Shown here: piece after piece, positions 24,127-32,257 of the stretch | Numbering within the stretch: the stretch's first letter is position 1 | How the letters are laid out: every line of letters starts with the position of its first letter | NCBI GenBank assembly: GCA_051846895.1 | Contig: JBPYCQ010000019.1 | Location: 1 to 46,710, forward strand | Length of the DNA stretch: 46,710 nucleotides | Direction of reading: 5' to 3' | From: CALKAL01 sp051846895 | GTDB lineage: Bacteria; Bacillota; Bacilli; Bacillales; Alkalibacillaceae | Program-made: the position numbers and the translations under genes | The notes under the pieces: model-generated | Databases searched by the model: none | The model's input: the letters and a program-made list of their open reading frames with translations, nothing else | Told to the model about the DNA's origin: nothing

Positions 24127-24810
24127 TTGTTTAAAATACTTGTTATTGAAGATGACCATTCTCTTTTTGAAGAAATTAGTGAAAGGTTGTCACAGTGGTC
24201 ATATGAAGTTTATGGGATTAAGCAATTTCATTCTGTTATGGAAGAGTTTCTAGATGTTAGCCCTGATTTAGTTATCATCGATATCCAACTTCCTAAATAT
24301 GATGGTTTTCATTGGTGTCGCCAAATTCGTGAGCATTCGAGTGTCCCAATTATTTTCCTGTCATCACGGGATCATCCGACTGACATGGTTATGTCCATGC
24401 AACTAGGTGCAGATGATTACATACAAAAGCCATTTCACTTCGATGTCTTAATAGCGAAGATTCAAGCTATTTTAAGAAGAGTTTATAATTATAATCAAGA
24501 ACCAAATCAGATTAAAGTTTGGTGTGGAGCTACGATTGACTATGATAAAAACAAAGTCTCTAATGAAATTGGTTCAATTGAGCTTTCAAATAATGAGATG
24601 TTAATACTTAAAATGTTAATTGAAAACAAAAATAAAATCGTCAGCCGAGATGATATAATAAATCGATTGTGGGATGACGAGCGTTTTATAAGTGACAATA
24701 CGTTAACTGTTAATGTCAATCGATTACGAAAACGTTTATCAGAAATAGAATTAGGTCAATTCATTGAAACAAAGGTAGGACAAGGTTACATTGCGAAAGA
24801 AGTGGATTAA
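24127..24810 (+). CDS. bceR: Response regulator BceR
   Basis: This OmpR-family regulator (227 residues) has a receiver domain with the acidic pocket E8-D9-D10, the phosphoacceptor D52 in IIDIQLP, and K101-type lysine in QKPFHFD. A winged-helix DNA-binding domain follows from about 130, ending with NTLTVNVNRLRKRL and VGQGYIAKE. It matches B. subtilis BceR very closely. It responds to bacitracin-like peptides through BceS and activates bceAB. I chose TTG 24127, 6 bases after AGGTG, because it gives MFKILVIEDD as in relatives; an ATG at 24106 adds unneeded residues before the Shine-Dalgarno. bceS starts directly after the stop. Confidence 0.95.
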   Translation: MFKILVIEDDHSLFEEISERLSQWSYEVYGIKQFHSVMEEFLDVSPDLVIIDIQLPKYDGFHWCRQIREHSSVPIIFLSSRDHPTDMVMSMQLGADDYIQKPFHFDVLIAKIQAILRRVYNYNQEPNQIKVWCGATIDYDKNKVSNEIGSIELSNNEMLILKMLIENKNKIVSRDDIINRLWDDERFISDNTLTVNVNRLRKRLSEIELGQFIETKVGQGYIAKEVD

Positions 24811-25821
24811 ATGTTTAACATATTTCTAAAAGAACGCTTAAGCTGGATTGTTTTATATTTTGTTTTACACATCATTCTTTTAATTTTAGGATATATAGAC
24901 CAAAATATCGCATTATCATCTGTGGTATATTATAGTTTCCTTTCCTTTCTTATATTTGTAGTATTCATAAGTATTCGTTATTTAAAAGAAATGAAGTTTT
25001 ATATGAATCTAAAGGAGAAAAAAATTATACACCACCAAAATGATGTACCAGATTCACAAAGTCCATTAGAGCAAATTGTTTATCATTCACTTACCGATAA
25101 TATCGAGTATCACAAAGAAATAGCGACTAGAAATCAATTAAAGCTTGAGCAAGAAAAAGATGAGTTACTGTCGTGGATTCATGAAGTGAAAACGCCATTA
25201 AGTGCTATGCAATTAATTATTGATCGAATAGACGATGATAAATTAAAACAAGATTTGAATTATGAGTGGCTTCGTATCCACTTATTACTTGATCAACAAC
25301 TACACTTGAACAGAATGGCTGTTATTGAAAACGATCTTTATATAGAAAAAATAGATTTGCAACAAATAGTCTTTCATGAAATCAAGGCGATTAGAACTTG
25401 GTGTTTACATAAAGGAATCGGTTTTGACACGAGATTATCGAACAATGAAGTCTATAGTGATGCAAAATGGGTAGCGTTTATCGTGAGGCAAATGATTACG
25501 AACGCCGTAAAATACAGTGAGCATTCTGATATTACAATTAGTAGTTTTAAAAATAAGAAGCATGTTGTTCTACAAATAGAAGATCATGGCATTGGTATTA
25601 CAAGTAAAGATTTACCAAGAATATTTGAAAAAGGGTATACTTCACAATCAAACCAATATCACAATGCAACAGGGATGGGGCTTTATCTAAGTAAAAAAGT
25701 ATCAGATGCACTTGAAATTAAGATTGAAGTAGAATCGACCCCAGGTGAAGGGTCAACCTTCCGTTTAATTTTCCCGCACAAGAATGAATTTGAGGAAGTT
25801 AGAACAACTATAAGCATGTGA
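24811..25821 (+). CDS. bceS: Sensor histidine kinase BceS
   Basis: BceS is an intramembrane-sensing kinase with almost no outer domain: two spans at about 12-29 and 38-56 joined by a short loop. The phosphorylated histidine H124 lies in WIHEVKTPLS. The ATPase domain has the N box NAVKYS, G1 EDHGIGI and G2 GMGLYLS. Such kinases do not sense the peptide alone but receive the signal from the BceAB transporter. The 336-residue length is normal. It abuts bceR and its stop codon lies within the palindrome upstream of bceA. Confidence 0.95.
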   Translation: MFNIFLKERLSWIVLYFVLHIILLILGYIDQNIALSSVVYYSFLSFLIFVVFISIRYLKEMKFYMNLKEKKIIHHQNDVPDSQSPLEQIVYHSLTDNIEYHKEIATRNQLKLEQEKDELLSWIHEVKTPLSAMQLIIDRIDDDKLKQDLNYEWLRIHLLLDQQLHLNRMAVIENDLYIEKIDLQQIVFHEIKAIRTWCLHKGIGFDTRLSNNEVYSDAKWVAFIVRQMITNAVKYSEHSDITISSFKNKKHVVLQIEDHGIGITSKDLPRIFEKGYTSQSNQYHNATGMGLYLSKKVSDALEIKIEVESTPGEGSTFRLIFPHKNEFEEVRTTISM

Positions 25822-25839
25822 CAACATTGTCACATGCTT
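25812..25839 (+). promoter_or_regulatory. Perfect palindrome, likely BceR operator (or terminator)
   Basis: A 13-base arm AAGCATGTGACAA is mirrored by TTGTCACATGCTT around CA. Inside it is TGACA-n4-TGTCA, close to the TnACA-n4-TGTAA pattern known for BceR-type regulators. It lies about 48 bases upstream of the bceA -10 box. It could also fold as a hairpin ending the bceRS transcript, but only a broken T-run follows (TCCTTTATTTG). Confidence 0.7.
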
Positions 25840-25886
25840 TCCTTTATTTGTTCGTTCAATCAAAGGAAAAGTAAATTTTGGAATTA

Positions 25887-25892
25887 TATAAT
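25887..25892 (+). promoter_or_regulatory. -10 box of bceAB
   Basis: A perfect TATAAT with no good -35 box, as expected of a promoter that depends on an activator. The palindrome at 25812-25839 lies upstream. Confidence 0.6.
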
Positions 25893-25923
25893 GAGCTTAT
25901 CAATGAATTAAGGGGGAATCTCC

Positions 25924-26685
25924 ATGTATATATTACAGGCTGAGAAAATTCGTAAAGTATATGGAAGGAAATCTAATAAACATGAAGTTTTAAAAGGTGT
26001 AGATTTAAGTGTGGAAAGTGGTGAGTTTGTCAGTATTATGGGCCCATCAGGTTCGGGTAAAACAACCTTATTAAATGTGCTTTCATCAATTGATTATGCA
26101 AGTTCAGGGACCATTAAGGTTGATGGGCAAATGATTACTAATTTGAAATCTAAACAATTAGCAAACTTTAGAAAGAAACATTTAGGTTTTATATTTCAGG
26201 AGTATAATCTGTTAGACACGCTTACTGCAAAAGAAAATGTATTACTTCCTTTATCTATTCAGAAAGTTTCAAGAAAAGATGCAAACGAGCGTTTTGAAAG
26301 CTTAGCGAGTGAGTTAGGTATTCTCGAAGTACAAAGTAAATATCCAAATGAATTATCGGGAGGACAAAAACAACGGACATCTGCAGCTAGGGCGTTCATC
26401 CATAATCCAAGTATTATTTTCGCCGATGAACCGACAGGTGCCCTAGATTCAAAATCAGCATCAAGTCTACTCAATAAATTAAGTGATTTAAATATTAAAC
26501 GTCATGCAACTATTTTAATGGTTACACATGACCCTGTAGCGGCAAGCTTTAGTAACCGTGTCATTTTCATAAAAGATGGCCAAATCTATTCACAATTAAA
26601 TAAAGGTGATGAAGATCGTCAAAGCTTTTTTAAAGCGATAATGAAAACGCAAAGTGTGTTAGGTGGCGTACAATATGAACATTAA
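25924..26685 (+). CDS. bceA: Bacitracin-type export/detoxification ABC ATPase BceA
   Basis: BceA is the ATPase of a MacB-like transporter that frees lipid II cycle intermediates from bacitracin and related peptides. Walker A is GPSGSGKTT (40-48), the Q-loop lies in FIFQEYNLLD, the signature is LSGGQKQRTSA, Walker B IIFADEPTGALDS and the switch histidine is in MVTHDPVAAS. The 253-residue length matches BceA, including the C-terminal GGVQYEH. AGGGGGAA precedes the start. Its end overlaps the bceB start by 11 bases. Confidence 0.95.
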   Translation: MYILQAEKIRKVYGRKSNKHEVLKGVDLSVESGEFVSIMGPSGSGKTTLLNVLSSIDYASSGTIKVDGQMITNLKSKQLANFRKKHLGFIFQEYNLLDTLTAKENVLLPLSIQKVSRKDANERFESLASELGILEVQSKYPNELSGGQKQRTSAARAFIHNPSIIFADEPTGALDSKSASSLLNKLSDLNIKRHATILMVTHDPVAASFSNRVIFIKDGQIYSQLNKGDEDRQSFFKAIMKTQSVLGGVQYEH

Positions 26686-28624
26686 TCAACTCATTTTCCG
26701 TAATATAAAAAAGAATTTAAAAAACTATTATTTATATATATTTGCCTTAATCTTTACCGTAACTATTTACTTTGCATTTGTTACTTTACAATACGATCCA
26801 TCAATGGATGAACAGGCGGGGACGATTAAAGGAGCAGCCGCGATTAAAACAGGGACTGTCCTACTCATCGTCATCGTTTCTATATTCTTACTGTATGCGA
26901 ATACGATTTTTATAAAAAGACGAAGTGGTGAAATCGCATTATTTCAATTAATTGGGATGACTAAAGGTAAGATATTCAAAGTTCTAAGTATAGAAAATTT
27001 AATCCTTTACTTTAGCTCTTTGGCGATTGGTATATTTCTAGGGTTTTCTATATCGAAATTAATGATTATGATCTTATATAAAATTACAGGAGTAGACGCC
27101 ATCGCAACGCTTCATTTTTCTTCAGAAGCTTTAGTTCAAACGATTGTTGTATTTTCTTGTATTTATTTACTTATCATGATCATGAACTATACATTTATTA
27201 AAAATCAGAGCATCCTTTCGCTTTTCCAGGTGAGATCGACGACGGAAACGAAGCTACAAAAGATGTCTATTTGGCAAGTGATCTTTGGAATATTAGGAAT
27301 AGGCCTTGTTTCAATAGGGTATTACATCTCGCAAAAATTATTTGATGGGGATTTTGTTACGATTAACGAGTTTTTTATAGCTATGTTAGTCATTTTAGCG
27401 TCAGTCATTGTTGGGACGTATTTATTTTATAAATGTTCGGTTAGTTTTATTTTGCATCTCGTGAGAAAGAGATATGGTGGCTATTTGAACGTTAGAAAGG
27501 TGCTATCACTTTCTTCAATCATGTTTAAAATGAAATCAAATGCATTATTATTAACGGTTATTACGACGATTACAGCTTTATCAATCGGGTTAATTAGTTT
27601 AAGTTATATCACTTTTTATTCAGCTGAACAGCAGGCAAAAGATTATGTAGTTGCTGATTTTTCACTCATAAATGATGAAAGTGTCAATCTATTCACGAGT
27701 CAATTAGAGGAAGAAAAAATAGGATATACAATCGATCAAGTGGAGGTTATCCAAGTAAATGCTAATTTGGGTGAAATATTGGATGCGAATTTAGCAGGTT
27801 TGAATTTAAACCCAGACCAGATGCCACTACCAGTTGTCAGTGATGATAACTTTTCTAACATTGATGTTAGTGATACAGAGACTTTATTTACAGGTTATTC
27901 TGATTTAATGCAACGGTTTATTACGATAAAAGATTCAGGAGAAATTGTGCTAAAAGGACAAAACATTGAAGTTAAGCAGGACTTCATAGGGTTGCAAAGA
28001 AAATATTTAGTATCATCATACTTCAATAACGGTGGAGGAATGCCTCTGGCTGTTGTAGATGAATCTATATATAAAAAAATAAAGGAAGATATGGACCCAG
28101 CGATTCAAAAAAGTAATCTTGTCTATACTGGAGTCTATATAAAAGATGAAAACAACATAGAAAGGGCGAATGAAATATTTCATGAGCAAGAAATTAACAT
28201 ATGGGCCGGAAATGACTCTCAACTGCAAATGATGAATGACCAAAAGCAAAATATGGGATTAATGATGTTCATTGTCGGGTTTTTAGGTCTGACTTTTCTT
28301 GTGACATCAGGGTGTGTATTATACTTTAAGCAAATGGATGAGAGTGAAAGTGAGAAACCTCAATATTCGATATTAAGGAAGCTTGGCTACACGGAGGGAG
28401 ACCTTATAAGTGGTATTCGAATCAAACAATTATTTAGCTTCGGAATTCCCTTAGTTATTGGTTTGCTTCATAGTTATTTTGCAGTGAAATCTGGCTGGTT
28501 CTTATTTGGAACAGAGCTGTGGACTCCGATGTTAATCGTGATGGTAGTCTATACGATTCTTTATTCAATATTCGGTATTCTTTCTGTTTTGTATTATAAA
28601 ACAGTTATTAGAATTGCCCTTTGA
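26675..28624 (+). CDS. bceB: Bacitracin-type ABC permease BceB
   Basis: BceB is the ten-span FtsX/MacB-type permease that detects the peptide and signals to BceS. Span 1 is at about 18-40. Further spans lie before and after a large extracellular domain of roughly 200 residues between spans 7 and 8 (about 310-520), which determines peptide recognition in this family. The end, from MFIVGFLGLTFLVTSGCVLYFKQM through the last spans, is almost the same as in B. subtilis BceB. I chose ATG 26675, 9 bases after AGGTGG, giving MNINQLIFRN as in relatives. The in-frame GTG at 26663 lies in the Shine-Dalgarno. Confidence 0.95.
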   Translation: MNINQLIFRNIKKNLKNYYLYIFALIFTVTIYFAFVTLQYDPSMDEQAGTIKGAAAIKTGTVLLIVIVSIFLLYANTIFIKRRSGEIALFQLIGMTKGKIFKVLSIENLILYFSSLAIGIFLGFSISKLMIMILYKITGVDAIATLHFSSEALVQTIVVFSCIYLLIMIMNYTFIKNQSILSLFQVRSTTETKLQKMSIWQVIFGILGIGLVSIGYYISQKLFDGDFVTINEFFIAMLVILASVIVGTYLFYKCSVSFILHLVRKRYGGYLNVRKVLSLSSIMFKMKSNALLLTVITTITALSIGLISLSYITFYSAEQQAKDYVVADFSLINDESVNLFTSQLEEEKIGYTIDQVEVIQVNANLGEILDANLAGLNLNPDQMPLPVVSDDNFSNIDVSDTETLFTGYSDLMQRFITIKDSGEIVLKGQNIEVKQDFIGLQRKYLVSSYFNNGGGMPLAVVDESIYKKIKEDMDPAIQKSNLVYTGVYIKDENNIERANEIFHEQEINIWAGNDSQLQMMNDQKQNMGLMMFIVGFLGLTFLVTSGCVLYFKQMDESESEKPQYSILRKLGYTEGDLISGIRIKQLFSFGIPLVIGLLHSYFAVKSGWFLFGTELWTPMLIVMVVYTILYSIFGILSVLYYKTVIRIAL

Positions 28625-28631
28625 TTAATGA

Positions 28632-28665
28632 AAAAGCCCTCAAGGTAAGTTTGAGGGCTTTTAAC
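28632..28665. terminator. Bidirectional terminator between bceB and pckA
   Basis: AAAAGCCCTCAA (28632-28643) and TTGAGGGCTTTT (28651-28662) form a perfect 12-bp stem with a 7-base loop, A-rich on one side and T-rich on the other. It ends both converging genes. Confidence 0.9.
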
Positions 28666-30257
28666 TATGCTTTATATTTCGGACCTGCATTAACGATATC
28701 TTCTGTAACATGATCAAACTTTTTAAAATTCTCATGGAACTTAACTGCAAGTTCCTTAGCTTTTTCATCATAAGCTGACGGATCTTCCCAAGTTTTCTTC
28801 GGATTTAATACTTCACTTGGGACACCTGGGCAATGTTTTGGAATTAATAGACCGAAGAACTCATCTTCAACGGTTTCGACGTTGTTTAATTCGCCTTCTA
28901 ATGCCGCGTGTACCATTGAACGAGTGTACGCTAGTTTCATACGTGAACCGACTCCATATGGTCCACCTGTCCAACCAGTATTAACTAAAAATACTTGAAC
29001 GTCATGCTCATCAATTTTTTCCCCAAGCATTTTAGCGTAAGTAGCTGCTGGTAAAGGTAGGAATGGTGCGCCAAAGCAAGCAGAAAATGTAGCTTCAGGC
29101 TCAGTTACTCCTCTTTCAGTTCCAGCTAATTTACTAGTGTAACCACTTAAAAAGTGATACATCGCTTGCTCTTTCGTTAATTTGCTGATTGGAGGTAGAA
29201 CTCCAAATGCATCTGCCGTTAAAAAGACGATTGTATCAGGTTGACCTGCTACACTTGGTTGTACAATATTGTCAATATGATGAATTGGATAGGCTGCTCT
29301 CGTATTTTCGGTTAAAGATGTATCATTGTAATCAGGAACACGTGTATTCTCATCTAAGATTACATTTTCTAATACTGAACCAAAGCGAATCGCATTGTAT
29401 ATTTGTGGTTCGTTTTCTTCTGATAAGTTAACACATTTAGCGTAACATCCACCTTCGATATTGAAGACACCATTTTCTGACCATCCATGTTCATCATCAC
29501 CGATTAGGCGGCGGTGTGGATCAGCAGATAATGTTGTTTTTCCTGTGCCTGATAATCCGAAAAATAGTGCAACATCCCCTTCTTGACCAACGTTAGCCGA
29601 GCAGTGCATCGATAATACGTTTTTCTTTTGAGGAAGCATATAGTTCATGATTGAGAAAATAGATTTTTTAATTTCACCAGCATATTCTGTTCCACCTATA
29701 AGAACGATGCGGTGTTTAAAAGATATAATGATAAATGTTTCAGAGTTCGTTCCATCGATATTAGGATCTGCTTTAAATTGTGGAGCAGAAATAACCGTGA
29801 ACTCTGCTTGGTGATTTTTTAATTCTTCTTCAGTCGGACGAATAAACAATTGATGTGCGAATAAGTTATGCCAAGCATATTGTGTAACAACTTTTAGAGA
29901 AAGTCGATGCTTTTCATCCGCACCAGCAAAACCTTTAAAAGTGAATAATTCATCTTGAGCCTCTAAATAATCTACTGTCTTTTTCAGTAAGTTTAAAAAC
30001 TTTTCTTCACTAATCGATTGATTTACTTCGCCCCAATCAACCGTTTTTATTGATTCTTCATCTTCAACAATATATTTATCTTTAGGTGAACGACCCGTAT
30101 ATTTTCCAGTTGTTGAACTAACAGCACCAGTTGAGCTTAATTTTCCTTCGCCTCTAGAGAGTATTTTCTCTACTAAATTAGCTACTGATAGATTCTCATA
30201 ATTATTTTCTTTGCTTGCTAATTGCGACACGACAGAATCGATATTCATCGTTTTCAT
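28665..30257 (-). CDS. pckA: Phosphoenolpyruvate carboxykinase (ATP)
   Basis: PckA turns oxaloacetate and ATP into phosphoenolpyruvate, the entry to gluconeogenesis. The 530-residue protein has GRSPKDKYIV at the N terminus, the substrate loop GGTEYAGEIKKS, the P-loop GLSGTGKTTLSADP, IGDDEHGW (kinase-2 type metal site) and NTGWTGGPYGVGSRM. The start is ATG 30257 with AAAGGA 10 bases upstream; ATG 30248 is possible. It diverges from metK, as in B. subtilis. A CcpN-like box in its promoter suggests repression by glycolytic conditions. Confidence 0.97.
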   Translation of the reverse strand: MKTMNIDSVVSQLASKENNYENLSVANLVEKILSRGEGKLSSTGAVSSTTGKYTGRSPKDKYIVEDEESIKTVDWGEVNQSISEEKFLNLLKKTVDYLEAQDELFTFKGFAGADEKHRLSLKVVTQYAWHNLFAHQLFIRPTEEELKNHQAEFTVISAPQFKADPNIDGTNSETFIIISFKHRIVLIGGTEYAGEIKKSIFSIMNYMLPQKKNVLSMHCSANVGQEGDVALFFGLSGTGKTTLSADPHRRLIGDDEHGWSENGVFNIEGGCYAKCVNLSEENEPQIYNAIRFGSVLENVILDENTRVPDYNDTSLTENTRAAYPIHHIDNIVQPSVAGQPDTIVFLTADAFGVLPPISKLTKEQAMYHFLSGYTSKLAGTERGVTEPEATFSACFGAPFLPLPAATYAKMLGEKIDEHDVQVFLVNTGWTGGPYGVGSRMKLAYTRSMVHAALEGELNNVETVEDEFFGLLIPKHCPGVPSEVLNPKKTWEDPSAYDEKAKELAVKFHENFKKFDHVTEDIVNAGPKYKA

Positions 30258-30313
30258 CCAGTTCTCATCCTTTACATATTAAAGATTTTTCAAAATCATT
30301 TTATTTGCTTATT

Positions 30314-30324
30314 AGTATAACACA
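30314..30324 (-). promoter_or_regulatory. pckA -10 region with CcpN-like box
   Basis: On the minus strand TGTGTTATACT contains an extended -10 (TGt-TATACT) and fits the TRTGHYATAYW pattern reported for CcpN operators at the B. subtilis pckA and gapB promoters. The start codon is 57 bases downstream. The assignment rests on motif match only. The rest of 30258-30480 is AT-rich and I see no other clear feature in it. Confidence 0.55.
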
Positions 30325-30485
30325 TTGAACATAATATTCCATACTAATTATAAAATGTTCACGAATTATCTATAAAAACTTTAGCACAAAATTTGAAAGA
30401 TAAAAACTAATATCTTCTAATTATTATCATCCTCCATTTGAAGCTAAAATTACACAAAAAATTCATTACCTTATCATCAGAAATA

Positions 30486-30514
30486 TTGACACAATATGCC
30501 ATTCAAGTTATGAT
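30486..30514 (+). promoter_or_regulatory. Promoter of the SAM riboswitch/metK transcript
   Basis: TTGACA (30486-30491) and TATGAT (30509-30514) are 17 bases apart. The aptamer starts about 19 bases after the -10 box. Confidence 0.8.
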
Positions 30515-30532
30515 AATTCAGAAACAACACTT

Positions 30533-30638
30533 CTCTTATCAAGAGTAGCTGAGGGAGCAGGCCCTATGAAGCTCGGCAACCATCACAGTTGTGACAGGTG
30601 CTCACCTGATGCAAGGAAAAATCCTTGGACGATAAGAG
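30533..30638 (+). promoter_or_regulatory. SAM-I riboswitch (S-box) of metK
   Basis: P1 pairs CTCTTATC (30533-30540) with GATAAGAG (30631-30638). The conserved parts AGAGTAGCTGAGGGA, GGCCCTATGAAGCTCGGCAA and the GGTGC / GGAAAAATCC elements are in order. With S-adenosylmethionine bound it lets the downstream terminator form and shuts metK off. Confidence 0.97.
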
Positions 30639-30656
30639 TGAAAGGTATATGCACGT

Positions 30657-30691
30657 CCTTTCCTCTTAAAACAAAAGGAAAGGCTTTTTTT
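30657..30691 (+). terminator. Riboswitch-controlled terminator upstream of metK
   Basis: CCTTTCCT (30657-30664) and AGGAAAGG (30676-30683) pair perfectly, followed by seven Ts. It lies 19 bases after the S-box P1 stem and 184 bases before metK. Confidence 0.92.
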
Positions 30692-30818
30692 ACGTCTATA
30701 AACTCAGTTATGTCTACACGTATATATAAACATTTTTTTAGGCGAATGTGAACACTTCAATAAAAAAATTGAATAAGAATAATAAATTGTCATTCGAAAA
30801 GATTATAAATGTAGTGTT

Positions 30819-30838
30819 GTTTTAACTAAAACTATAAT
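30819..30838 (+). promoter_or_regulatory. Possible second metK promoter with a dyad in the spacer
   Basis: A perfect TATAAT (30833-30838) follows directly on the dyad GTTTTA-AC-TAAAAC (30819-30832). The would-be -35 (TGTAGT) is poor. It would start transcription downstream of the riboswitch. Weak evidence. Confidence 0.35.
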
Positions 30839-30874
30839 ATGAAGTTGATTGTTTTTTAGAGGAGGAAACAATAC

Positions 30875-32074
30875 ATGTCAAACCAACGTCGACTATTTAC
30901 ATCAGAATCAGTTACTGAAGGACATCCAGATAAAATTTGTGATCAAATTTCAGATGCTATATTAGATGAAATATTAAAAAATGATCCTAATGCGCGTGTT
31001 GCTTGTGAGACTACAGTAACGACAGGACTTGTTTTAGTAACAGGTGAAATTACTACAACTACATATGTAGATATTCCAGCAATTGTTCGAAATACGATTA
31101 AAGAGATTGGCTATACACGTGCTAAATATGGTTTCGACTCTGAAACTTGTGCTGTTTTAAGTTCTATTGATGAACAATCTGCAGATATTGCACAAGGAGT
31201 CGATGTTGCGTTTGAAAAGCGTGAAGGTAGTATGTCTGATGAAGAAATTGAAGCAATTGGTGCTGGGGACCAAGGTTTAATGTTTGGTTATGCGACGAAT
31301 GAAACAGAGGAATTAATGCCTTTACCAATTTCGTTAGCGCATAAATTAGCTAAGCGATTATCCGATGTACGAAAATCTGAAACGGTACCTTATTTACGAC
31401 CAGACGGAAAGACACAAGTGACGATCGAGTATGATGAAAATGGAAAACCTGTCCGTGTTGATACGATTGTAATATCAACTCAACATCATCCTGATATTAG
31501 TTTAGAGCAAATTAAGAAGGATATTATGGAATACGTTGTTCGCCCAGTGGTACCTGAAGAATTAATTGATGAAAACACGAAGTATTTCATTAACCCAACT
31601 GGCCGATTTGTTATTGGTGGTCCACAGGGGGATGCTGGTTTGACTGGTCGTAAAATAATCGTCGATACTTATGGTGGATATGCTCGTCATGGAGGCGGTG
31701 CTTTTAGCGGAAAAGATCCGACAAAAGTTGACCGTTCGGCAGCTTATGCGGCGCGGTATGTTGCCAAAAACATCGTTGCAGCGGAGTTAGCTGATCAATG
31801 TGAAGTTCAACTTGCATATGCCATTGGCGTTGCTCAACCTGTTTCTATTTCTGTGAACACGTTTGGAACAGGTAAAGTATCAGAAGAAAAATTAGTCGAT
31901 GCGATTAAAAGAACATTTGACTTAAGACCTGCTGGCATTATTAAAATGTTAGATTTAAGACGCCCAATTTATAAAAAGACGGCAGCTTACGGTCACTTTG
32001 GACGTACAGATGAATCGTTCACATGGGAAAAAACGGATAAAACAGACCAATTAAAACAATATACGATCTCATAA
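30875..32074 (+). CDS. metK: S-adenosylmethionine synthetase
   Basis: MetK makes S-adenosylmethionine from methionine and ATP. The 399-residue protein has TSESVTEGHPDKICDQISDAILD at the N terminus, GAGDQGLMFGYA, the ATP loop GGPQGDAGLTGRKIIVDTYGG and GGGAFSGKDPTKVDRSAAYAARY with its metal and potassium ligands. GAGGAGG precedes the ATG. It is controlled by the S-box about 240 bases upstream. pckA, metK and asnB lie in the same order as in B. subtilis. Confidence 0.98.
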   Translation: MSNQRRLFTSESVTEGHPDKICDQISDAILDEILKNDPNARVACETTVTTGLVLVTGEITTTTYVDIPAIVRNTIKEIGYTRAKYGFDSETCAVLSSIDEQSADIAQGVDVAFEKREGSMSDEEIEAIGAGDQGLMFGYATNETEELMPLPISLAHKLAKRLSDVRKSETVPYLRPDGKTQVTIEYDENGKPVRVDTIVISTQHHPDISLEQIKKDIMEYVVRPVVPEELIDENTKYFINPTGRFVIGGPQGDAGLTGRKIIVDTYGGYARHGGGAFSGKDPTKVDRSAAYAARYVAKNIVAAELADQCEVQLAYAIGVAQPVSISVNTFGTGKVSEEKLVDAIKRTFDLRPAGIIKMLDLRRPIYKKTAAYGHFGRTDESFTWEKTDKTDQLKQYTIS

Positions 32075-32079
32075 GTTAT

Positions 32080-32122
32080 AAAGGAGCTTCTAAAAACAAA
32101 TACTGTTTTAGAGGCTTCTTTT
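32080..32122 (+). terminator. Intrinsic terminator after metK
   Basis: AAAGGAGCTTCTAAAA pairs, with a few G-U matches, with TTTTAGAGGCTTCTTT and runs into TTTT. Confidence 0.75.
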
Positions 32123-32257
32123 ATATCTGAAAGCTGTTCATAAAAATAATTATGAATAACCTATGCAAAAATAGGCTTAATTGTAACCACTGTATTAATA
32201 AAATTTATGATATACTCAATATGTTCATAATTGACAAAAGAAATGAGGAAATGACAG

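Noticed and set aside
30566..30751. Open frame of 61 residues
   Set aside because: It lies within the SAM riboswitch and its terminator, and has no ribosome-binding site.
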